A stretch of DNA of 64,000 nucleotides, taken from Sinotaia quadrata (taxonomy: Eukaryota; Mollusca; Gastropoda; Architaenioglossa; Viviparidae). Below are positions 1 to 11,100 of this stretch, one piece after another; position 1 is the stretch's first letter; the number at the start of each line of letters is the position of its first letter. The stretch covers positions 33,769,117 to 33,833,116 of the forward strand of contig CM054179.1 in assembly GCA_028829895.1 (NCBI GenBank), in the 5' to 3' direction. Below the pieces are notes generated by a model that worked only from the letters and a program-made list of their open reading frames with translations, ran no database searches and was not told the origin of the DNA. The position numbers and the translations under genes are program-made.

Positions 1-227
1 CGCTCTGCCATCAGTGAAGTGTCATCAGACCTGGTATTACCCTTTACCGAAATTCTGTGTATTGGTCCAGTCAGGAATCATTGCTGAAGTCAAAGATACC
101 AAGAAGTTCACACTGGGTGTTTGATTTGATCTTCTTGATAGTTCACAGCAATGGCTAATTAGTCTAAAACAATCTTGCTGAGGAAGTGAGACATTCTCTT
201 CTTCAGTCAGCTACAAAGAGTTAAAAT

Positions 228-765
228 TTCCAGTTGATTTCCAAATCAGCTAGAGACAGGTATTGACATAGCATCATAAAAAAGAGAATGTCACACAACC
301 TGTAGCTCACATAATGTCAGTGAAAAATCCTGGTCTCTAGTCATGTTGTTGTTCTGGTTTGCTTCCAGCCTTTGACACTCTTTCAGTCAACTACAGAGTG
401 GCCCAAAAGTAGGTTTACAGTTATCACGTAGACTATTTATTTTTTGTGTGGAAAATTCGACACTAGAACAGCGGGAAATTCATTAGCAAGGAAAAAGCTG
501 TTTATTTAAGTTAGATTTATACTCTGAGGAATGTTTTATGTTGGTATTACTAAGCAAGTAACTTCAACCATATAAAAGGTAGTTTAATAACTGTAAACCT
601 ACTTTTGGGCCACCCTGTACACTTTAAAAAAAATACCCAGTTGATTTCCAAATCAACTATAAATGGGTATCAGAATGAAGCCCCAGTATAAAGAGAAAAG
701 ATGATGCCATACAAGCCCTGTGACTCACATAGTGCAACCCCAAACTTCCCTGGTCTCTTGTTGTC
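228..765. repeat. Two-copy repeat flanking a MITE
   Basis: The stretch from CAGTTGATTTCCAAATCA at about 231 to about 345 is repeated in diverged form from about 640 to 755, including 'GCTCACATAATG' versus 'ACTCACATAGTG' and a shared 'CTGGTCTCT'. The 224-bp MITE lies between the copies. Confidence 0.6.
394..617. mobile_element. 224-bp mariner-like MITE
   Basis: The ends are inverted repeats of about 30 bp: left CAGAGTGGCCCAAAAGTAGG, right (reverse complement) CAGGGTGGCCCAAAAGTAGG, both continuing TTTACAGTTAT. TA dinucleotides flank both ends. There is no coding capacity, so it is non-autonomous. The ends resemble those of Tc1/mariner elements. Confidence 0.85.
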
Positions 766-1890
766 TTTAGTCCAAAGCAAACTTCATACAATTTCCATCT
801 TAATGCCCTCTGGTGGCTAGAATTACAACTTTGTTTGATGCGTTAAAAGTGTGTATATATGTACCAACTAAAAATTAAACTCTGTTGTTATGGTCTGAGC
901 AGATTCATCCTGAGCATCACACATGTTGTTCATGCAACACACTTTACACCCTACCTAATACCTCAGGCACAAGACAGTCAGTGCATATTCTTTTTAAAAA
1001 TAATGTCTAAGTTTAGCTGTCCTATTTATTCTAACAATTCTGAAGTCTTAAACATTTCAAATAAAACTTAATAATTCATTAAATTAACAAATCATGATTC
1101 AATATTAAATTATGACATTTATATCAAATACATAATAACCTCCCTTGCCAGAACAGGATGAAAACTATACACCCTGTAAAGCCAAAAATGCAGATTACTA
1201 CATTAACCTAATTTAAATATAAATTCTAAATTGTGCTGTGTAATCCTCATAAGCCGTTTTGGACAGCCGACTTTGGTCCAGTCTGGGAAACAGAAGAACA
1301 AAGAGCGTAAATTGAATAGATGTGGTCTGCATGTTATATCGACGCTCACTGTAAGAGCGCTCTGATGATGTAACCACCCACACATCACAGGAGAGACAGC
1401 GATACCTGGCACTCTTGTGGTCACATTCCAAGAGACTAGACTACGCTAGGAATGCCGATCCTTAGAACACAGTCAGCCAACTGTGACTATTCAACAAAAG
1501 ACCAAGACAAAGGGATAAGTTACGCCCGAGGGTAAGAAGGTACTCAAACCCCAACAAAAAAACCAAACTGCTTAAATACCACACCGAGCGAAAATTAATT
1601 TCACTATGAAATTTTTCACAGTCCCATAATACTTCCTGCAGAGAAAGAGGCAAAATAGGAATATCTGAAATGGTAAATATATTTTGTAAATAATGATTCG
1701 CAAAATCTACTTATTGCAAATTTCGAGTTGTATTTTTTCTTGCAAATGTTTGTATTTTAAAATGACTTGAAACTTTTGTAATATTATTCTTGGTGTAAGA
1801 AAGAATTGATTAAATGCTTATAAAGAAATTCAAATGAGAACCAAGAATAAAATTACAGACTTAACACTTAGTAAAACATGAGCTGATGTA
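766..1890. other. No recognised feature
   Basis: Short chance ORFs only. I see no splice-bounded exon, tandem repeat or transposon end here. Confidence 0.4.
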
Positions 1891-3250
1891 CGCAAACACT
1901 TGTATATTTCACAGCTTCGGAAGTCAAAGGTTCCACCAGTCAAAGTTCCATTTACAAATTCCATCTCCAGTCATACAGTCCATCTATACTGAGAGCTTCA
2001 GCTTTATCTTCAACTTAAGAGGCCTAGGCCCTGATTAACCTTGGTCTAAGGGCATTGTCACTTGAGTACCGTCAGGCTGCTGTGAGAAATCCCAGTTGGT
2101 CAAGAAGACAATGGAAAGGGAAGGCAAGCAGTACATTTCATTGAGCCAGAACTACTTGGAAAAGGAGAGACATCGCCACGTGGTGTTACGCGTGACGCAG
2201 ACAAGAAGGTCTATGAAAGGAAGGTGTTTCCGGACCTGAGAATGCTATTTAGGAGATGAGTATTGGTACGCGAAACTCATGAGTAACAAGGTGTTGTCTG
2301 CCAAGTGGGGAAGCTGATGAAACGGACCTACCAACAGAGTTAATGAGTGACTTATGCATTAAGTGCAACAAAATTAACAGCTGATTTTTGTGTAAGAATT
2401 CCTTTGAATCTGAACTGTAACCCAGGACTCCTTAGTTAGCAAAGTGAAATACAACAACTGTGTATGTGTTAACCAAGTTCCTGACAGAAAGGTACTATTC
2501 GAACATTCCAGCAAAGAGTGAAGTGAAAGACTATTCCAGGTTTGCTAATCTGTAGCCAGCATTGTTCACCAGCCGACTATGCCAGGACATAGACAGAAGA
2601 CAGCGACTACAAAATACATCAGGTGAATACATATTTATGCTTGTGTCATATGTTGGTAATGTTCCTTGATTATTGTAATTTCTGATTCTGATCCTTTCTC
2701 TATAGTCTATTTTATAGTGATTGTAACGTAGATATATTTTCTTGATTACTTGAAGTCCTAGTAATTGTTTTAGGCAATGTACTGAAACTATCCATTTCTG
2801 ATTGTATAATATCCTACTAATTGTTCTAGGGAATTAACACGATTAATATTCCTAATTTAAAGTTTAGTGTGATAAGCTTTTGAGAGATCTGTGAATCTAT
2901 AACATCTCGCCTTGAGTTTAATTCAATTGTTATTCTATTTGAAAAATGATTTATTATTGTTTTCTTTTCTTTTAATAAATTGTTATTATTTTACCTATCC
3001 ACTCTTGTTATTGTGTAGATGACGATGGGGGCTCTGCCAATGACATAATAACGACGACAAAGACGGTCTAAAAACACATTTCTTAGGATAGGCCCATCAT
3101 CGAATTGGGAGGTAATGTGAGGGCGAAGATAACAACTCTTAGACAGATGAGATAGTTCAGCTAGGGCCAGTGGACAAGTAACACTTGGGGAAGGAGGTAA
3201 TTAGTGACATACCCCAGGGCTTGACTTAGTCACTCCAGACTGCGAAGGAC
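1890..3250. repeat. GC-richer block, possible decayed LTR or retroelement leader
   Basis: Base composition is less AT-rich than the flanks. An AATAAA-containing segment near 2970-3000 is followed by GATGGGGGCTCTGCC at about 3024. The 18-19 kb and 63.8-kb repeat copies have a similar order: AATAAATTTATTG, then GGATGGGGGCTTG or ATGGGGACTCGC. No coding sequence is visible. The call is weak. Confidence 0.3.
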
Positions 3251-3796
3251 AAAGACCCTGTTGTGGCTATGGTGTATGATTGTATGAGCAGATCAATTGA
3301 ATGTGGAGAAATAATTATTAAAATATGAATATTGTCACACATTAAACAATCAGAGACACCATACCCATTCACACACCCAAGAAATGATTTTTAAAAATTA
3401 AATATGGTTAAGGACACTGCCAGAAATCTGTGGCACTGGATTTCTATCTTTCATCCTTGCACAATAAACGCAGCACAAGATGTTTTAATTCCATGCTTGA
3501 TTTAGAGTGCTTTTTTAATTGTAGAGTTGTATTGCTTAATTCCATGCTGCATTTAGAATGCTGTTTCAGTTTACTAGCTTGCTTGGTGTATTTTAAAAAC
3601 TATTCTGCCAATAATTAACTAAATGTAGTGCCAAAGTGAATTTTTAAAAGATTTTCTATTTAACACAGCTAAATGATTCAAACTATGACTAAGATTAAGT
3701 CTATAAATATTTTGTTTTTATTGCATTTATTAGTCAAATTATAATTTTAAATTTTGAAATTTGGTCCAGTGGAACAGTTCAAGCCATAAAGGAATA

Positions 3797-4482
3797 CCGT
3801 ATATACTCGAGTATAAGTTGATCTCGAGTATAAGACGACCCCCCCAATTTGAGCCTTAAAAAGTGGAATTTTAACACCGTATTTCTTTGACGATCGCTAC
3901 GGTAAACTCATGCCCTGTCAGCCTTTTTCTTTTTTGATTTCTCAAATTCTCCATGATTTACTTAGCACGGGGCAATTGTTACTAATGAACGTTTCCGGTA
4001 CCGGTTATAGTAAAATATGGACATTATTATGGTACATTAATTACCGGTAAATTGATAATCCGAAAAAAATTGTGCTCAAGAGATTTCCGGGAAGATTTTT
4101 ATGATCCGACAATAATATTGGTGAAAATGCAAGGCGATCGTATGCTTAGCCCAAAATACAGAGGAAATCGCGGACATTTTGAAATCAGTAAAAAAATATT
4201 TTATCAAAAGCTGTAAAGTAATGGTAGATATACCGGTAGGTAGTGCAACTTTTATTACGGTAATTATTGTTCAACTATCGATCAGTACTGTAACCGAAAG
4301 GTAGGTGTTTGCTTTGAACTGTTCATCCATACTATGGAAACCTACCAGTATTTTGAGCGAAAATATTACATTTATCGTGTTACTGAAAATTTAAAAATCA
4401 GTTATGCGAGTATAAGACAACCCCCTGATTTTGGCCTCGAAATTTAGAAAAAAAATCTCGACTTATACTCGAGTATATACGG
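3797..4482. mobile_element. 686-bp TA-flanked element with palindromic ends
   Basis: Left end CCGTATATACTCGAGTATAA and right end (reverse complement) the same 20 bases. TA lies outside each end, a target duplication typical of the Tc1/mariner/pogo superfamily. The terminal repeat contains its own palindrome (TATACTCGAGTATA), and a second CTCGAGTATAAGAC lies just inside. The interior is non-coding. Confidence 0.85.
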
Positions 4483-4690
4483 TACATGATTTACTATTGA
4501 CTAAATATATTCATTCTTTTAAAACTGAACTGACTAGATACTCATTTTATACACTTTTACTTGATCATTTGGATTCACCTGCCTGACCATCGAACAGCTC
4601 TTGTAATCTTGTGTTACAAGTCACAAATTATGACTATCTACACCTGTGGTTGAAGATATTAATTAGTAACATTTCCTTCTCCATGCTTAC

Positions 4691-4782
4691 CTGTGATACA
4701 AGTTTGACAAATCTTCCCATGTCATATTCTGCAGCTGGCTTTTAGAGGGCAAATAAATCTTAGAATCTGCTAACATTTCATC
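4691..4782 (-). CDS. Unidentified gene, exon encoding DEMLADSKIYLP...
   Basis: Acceptor GTGTCATTTCAG and donor GTAAGC bound 92 nt. Only phase 0 is open: DEMLADSKIYLPSKSQLQ, then NMTWEDLSNLYH and two bases (AG) of the next codon. This is the last exon of the gene that I could find. Confidence 0.6.
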
Positions 4783-5091
4783 CTGAAATGACACCATAAT
4801 TTACAACTCTGAATTTAAACATATAAGACAAATCCTGTATTTAAATATATAAGATCTGATTAAGAAGTACTGAGAGAGAAACTTCAAAAGTTATCATAGC
4901 TAAATTATTATATTTAATGTCTGAATTAAAAAGATATAAGGTATTTTTACTCCAAAGTTTCTGACAGTAATACATTTTGTTGTATGTTTTGTCAGGAAGA
5001 CTTGAAATTTCCAGATATTTTTTCAACATATGTCAATGCATATAAGCTTTCTACATGATTGTTTGAAGGTGATATTAAAATATTATTTATG

Positions 5092-5138
<47 letters not shown>

Positions 5139-8100
5139 TTTATTACTCATTGTGAGAAATGTAAGACCTTGTGCCTATTCAGTAAAAAAAAAAAAAAGAA
5201 TGAACATCAGAAAATACGAAAATCTGTATGCAAAAATTAATTATCAAGCTATTTCATATATATGATATAACTGGAAACTTGTTAATATAATTTTTGTTAA
5301 TGCAATAAAGTGCAAATTGCCACTTATATCATGCAGTTACACAACAACTTGATTGTGAAAGTTCTTTCATAATTGACCTTTATACATTTTTTAAGAACTA
5401 AAAAAATTATGAGTTTGAAAAAATTAAAAGGAAAAAGGAAACTTACTTGCATTCTTTTCAAAATGAATGCTGAAATTTGGTTTTCCTGATGAAGAGCTAC
5501 CAAAAAAAATAAATAAAATATAGACTAATAGAGGAAAGACAATGTTGGCGTTATTGTTTTTAAATATTTTACAAACAATACTTTAAACAAGACAAACACA
5601 CTATAAGAATCACTTTATAAAATATCAACAGCAGAACCAAACATTTTCAATGAATTTTCCATTTAGTCACATTTGTAGACATACATGCAAGGGTCTTAGA
5701 GTTAGATATAGTCAGCAACATATATATTTGACAATCATTAGAAACACATGTATAAATGACAGTCAGCTTATGATGCTATCCAAAACACAAATACATTTTA
5801 TATGCATTGTTTTATATAATTATGTTTGTCCCTTCTGGCTGTTAATTTATGTTTAGTTAAATGAATATTGATTGTCAGGTAAAGAATATTGTTGAGTGAG
5901 TGGTGTGTGATATACTTGTTACAAGTGTTATTAAACACTTAATACAGTCAATTACAAAAAGAAATATGTTTCTATATACTAAATGCTGTTTATGTATTTT
6001 GTTTACATATGTGGTAAATATGTACTCTTCAATTATATCTGTGTAATACACAATTAGTATACTGAAGGGTGGGTATTAGAAAATGAAAGTGGATTTCCGA
6101 TCCCCTAGACAAGCTTAATTAATGATCATTTAATGACCTAACTAATTAAAATTGCTAGGTTGAAATATACTACTTAAGTGATCTTTATTCAATAATAAAT
6201 TTAGAAAAACATCTTTGTATAAATCTCTTTCATATTCCTTCTCTATCATGGTCTAATTTCTGAAGGTTTTGTACATAAGCAAAAGAAAATCAAACTGCTA
6301 TAAAATGGCATAAGTCTCCAAATGTGGTTTGTATGGAACAGCTACTGTACAAAAGCAGACGAGAAACAAACTGCAATGAAAAGGGACACTTTAAATGTTG
6401 TTTGTTTTGAACAGGTACTGTACAAAAGCAGACGAGAAACAAACTGCAGTGAAAAGGGACATGTTTTAAATGTTGTTTGTTTTGAACAGGTACCATATAT
6501 AAGAAGAAGAGAATAAAACTGCAATGAAAAGGCACATGGTTTGTTTTGAACAGGTACCATATATAAGTAGAAGAGAATAAAACTGCAATGAAAAGGCACA
6601 TGGTTTGTTTTGAACAGGTACCATATATAAGTAGAAGAGAATAAAACTGCAATGAAAAGGCACATGGTTTGTTTTGAACAGGTATATACATAAGCATTGA
6701 CATAGAACCAATGAATTAAATAATCTTGTAATAACCTGTCACAGCTTTATCTTAAAATGTTTTCAATTGACATGGAACCAATGAATTAAATAATCTTGTA
6801 ACAACCTTTATTAGTTTTAACTTAAAATGTTTTCTTCTGACACTGAATCAATGAGCTAAATAAGCTTCCAATAATCTGTCATAGTTTTAACTAAAAGTGT
6901 TGTTAACTGATACAAAAATAATTTTATATTGCAACATGAATAATATAAATAAACAGAAAGCAAAAACATGAATACTGGAATTGTGAATATAGAAGGTTTA
7001 CTGCAAAAATAGCAATCCCTTGACAACTAAAGTTTTGTTAAACTAAGAAATTCAAGTATGTGAACAAGACTGTGGAGTACACTGATTGGTGAAATAACCA
7101 TAACAATTTAAATTACATTGTAACAAATTTTCAAATCTACCTTGTTTTTGTGTACTCACAGTTATTTAATATTATCATAAATATTTTATAAATCTAACTT
7201 CTTTTATGTCCTGTGGTATAAAAGTTTGATTTTTTCCCCCACTTTTATAAAATGGGCAAAGGTGGGATATTTAGATAAATAAACTAACTGATGTAGTTTA
7301 GAAAGGCTTGATATTTGTAAATTTTGTAAAATTACTTGGTAGTTTGAGTATGTGTGGTGTTAAAGTTCTTTTTTTCTTTCCCCATTTACAAATTTAGATA
7401 AATAAAATAAGAGATGTATGAGAAAGGTTTACTCTTTGTAAATTTTACTTGGTATGAGATGTATGGTACTGTCTGTAAGTAGTCTTGTTGCTTTGCAATA
7501 AATTAGATAATAATAATTATGATATTGTTTTAATCTTATTCTTTACACCACTGTATTTCATGTTTATGTGACTGTACTTTTTCTTTGTATTTATAAAACT
7601 AATAGAATATCTAATGATTGAACAAAGGACATGATTAACAAAATCTCTTTAATCCATATACTTTAGAATTTTAGACATACTGTTTTGCCTTTAAAAAAAA
7701 AATCAATCCATATGTTGACAATGGATTACTCTTATTGTTTATAAATATATATATTCAATAATAATTAATTAAAAATATAGCTTTTTTTTTTTAAATTGAC
7801 ACAAAAGATTCTGGCTTCACCAATACAAGAAATAGCACATTTATTGGATCATTTTAGAAATAAAAAATTACCTGGTTTATGTTCCTGTCCTGTTTGTGAC
7901 CACCTGTCTTTTGCAGCTTTCTCTATGCTTTTTTTACTCTGGGCATAAAATGGCAGTATTTTAAATTAAATTTTTAACATGAATAAGAATATAGTCTAAA
8001 TTGCAGTGTTTTAAATTAAATTTCAACAGGATAAGAGTATAGTCCAAATGATAGTGTTTTAAATAAAGTTAGATAAGGATATACAATGAAGATATGATTT

Positions 8101-11100
8101 TACTAAGGGTAGTATTTCACATTTTAACTAAAATTAATAAAATGGAGAAATTATTAAAGTAAAAACATAACTAACGTGAAGCATCATGAACATGCTTTGT
8201 TTTGCTTGGTCTCTCTGTTTAATAATAAAATTATCAAACTCCAACAACAAATTGTTATAAGTACACTATTAGTACATATGACATTAAGAAAATAAAAAAA
8301 TATTATTATTTCACAATTGTTAATGTGTATAATAATTAATATTCATAACTGCAAAGTCATGTAAATATATTTAAAAATTTTATTTTTATAATGGTAACCC
8401 AGAAATCTTGGATGAGCTTAATATAGACTGTTTCTGTTAGGATTACTGTTACACAGATAGAGCAACACAGATCATAGTATGAATGGGGAAGGTCAAGCCA
8501 GTTCACAACTTTAAGTTACAACTTAACCCCGTTTAAGAAATGGGATGCTATGCTATGAACACGTGCTGATGTCACAAATGATTCTTAGGCATGTTAGGTA
8601 TGAGGGTGAAAGAAGTGGTCAGACTAGTGAAGATGCAACTGTTTAACTTTGTTAGGGAGATAGGTATTTTGGGGATCAGAAGACAAAGGTCAGGTTAAAG
8701 AATGATTACTCCTTTAGCAAAATGAGAAAGGGGACCAAAGTCACATGGGAGGTGTGCCATAATAGAATTTAGTAAATCACCAACAAAAAGACCCAATGTA
8801 CTCCAAAATTTAGCTTAGTAATTTTAACTAATAATTTAAACCCACAAGTATCCTAATGCTTCCATACTTAAGAAATTGATTTGTGAAAAAACGCACATAT
8901 AAGCTATTTGATTAGTAAGTATCTGAACAATATACAAATGAATTTGGATTAATTTACAAAAAAGTTTATACATTTACTTGAAAAATTTTAGTGTATACAT
9001 TCATGTATTCTAACTCTTGTTTGACAGGAGAGGTACACATTGTGGGAAATAAAGTGTTTAGAACTTTGTTCTTGCTTGAATGCTTGCTGAGAAGCTTTCT
9101 TGCTAAAAAGCTATTTACTGTTTCTCTAAAACTGTGATTTGTTCATCAATACAGATGAACATTTATCCTGTGACAGAAGTGTAAGATAGTGTGCCCATGT
9201 TTGATGCAAATTTGGAAGTGCAGAGGCAAAATCTAGTGGTTTTAACTAGATTTGTAATAACTGGGTTTTTTTTAAAATGTACTTTAGTGTACAAGTTAAT
9301 CATTATTTTATTTTTAGTATATACATTTGTGTGCACTTGCATGTGTGTGTGTGTATTTGTGTGTTTATTTTTTACCATTAGAGTGAGAGTGAACAGTGAA
9401 ATATTGTTCTATTTTAAATGAAAACAGATTTTCAAAGTGACTGATGAACAATGTTCTCCTTTCATTTAAGGACTGTGTGTGTGTATGTGTATCAAGACTG
9501 AACAATTCTCCTTTTATTTAAGGACTGTGTGTGTATATGTATCAAGACTGAACAGTTCTCCTTTTATTTAAGGACTGTGTGTGTATAAGTATCAAGACTG
9601 AATAGTTCTCCTTTTATTTAAGGACTGTGTGTGTGTATGTGTATCAAGACCGAACAGTTCCTTGGACTTATAAATTGTGAACATCTTAACACAATGCAAT
9701 TTTAATACCAGTTTATAACAATAATATGTATATGTATTATAATTTACTAAACAGAAGTTAACACAATACAATTTTAATATTAGTTTAAAGCAATACTTGC
9801 TTATATTGCTAAACAGCAGTTAGCAAAATACAATTCTAGTACTACTTTATGTTATTTATCTATATTGCTAAAAAATCCTTAAAAAATCACAATGATCAGT
9901 TTCCAAAGTTAAATGTTGTAGTGGATTAAAATGAAATGTAATCTTTAAAGTACTGCTAAAATATACAATTATAGTTTTATGCAAATTATTCTCATAAGCA
10001 GTTCATGAAAACCCTCAGCACCACCTTGGAGAGTAAGGAGCTACAAACTTACATGTCAAATTTTACTGATTTGGTGTTAAGCTTTCAGTGGTCAATAAGA
10101 GTTGATTTGTATTTTAAAATTTCTGTGGTTGGGAAGAGTTGATTTGTATTTAAACTTTCTGTAGTTGGGAAGAGTTGATTTGTATTTAAACTTTCTGTGG
10201 TTGGGAAGAGTTGATTTGTATTTAAACTTTCTGTGGTTGGGAAGAGTTGATTTGTATTTAAACTTTCTGTGGTTGGGAAGAGTTGATTTGTATTTAAACT
10301 TTCTTTGGTTGGGAAGAGTTGATTTGTATTTAAACTTTCTGTGGTTGGGAAGAGTTGATTTGTGTATGCTTTCCCTGGTCAATAAGATTTAATTTATGCA
10401 TACTTTCCATAGTCAGTAGAGTTGATTTGTATTGTGCTTTCTGTAATTAGTAGGGGTTGATTCAAGTTAAGCTTTCAAGTTAGTAAGAGTTAATTCATGT
10501 TTAAAACTCTTTCTGGACAGTAAGACTAAGAGCTGATTGGTGTGTGCTTTTAAAGGTCAGTAAGAGATGACTGGTGTAAAGTTTTCAAAGGTCAGTAAGA
10601 GCTAACTGGAGTATCCTTTTCAAAGGTCAGTAAGAGATGACTGGTGTATACTTTCAAGGGTCAATACCAATGATCAAACTGACATCAAAGACAAAATCAG
10701 AAGCTGATGTTTTGATAATGAATGAATGAAAATAATTGCACTTAAGAGTGAATATGATGTAAGATGTTCCTTGCTCATGCAAAAGACATAACAGTCAATA
10801 AATGGTGCAAGGTTTTTTAATCATTGCATAGTAAATGACATAAAAAATAAGTTTAAGCTTGTGCTTGATTGTAAAATCTAATTTCTGATTAAATTAAAAC
10901 AGTGAAAAGAAGCATTGTATATGTTTAGTACATGCATACTGATTTATGCAGCCTCCCCCCAATGCAAACAATTTTAATATAATTTTATGATTACTGTGAT
11001 TTATGATTAAGATCAGATTACGCCTTGATATTTGAAAGAAAAGGAATTCCACAAATATATTCTATGTAACCAATGAAAATGCTTGTCAAAGTTTTGACCA

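Noticed and set aside
6290..6711. Overlapping ORFs of 81-137 codons on the minus strand
   Set aside because: They are the translation of a 62-bp minisatellite in several frames (repeated CSKQT / HVPFHCS peptides) and have no other support.
10092..10392. ORFs with 12-residue repeats on both strands
   Set aside because: They arise from a 36-bp tandem repeat, whose length is a multiple of three; both strands are open equally.
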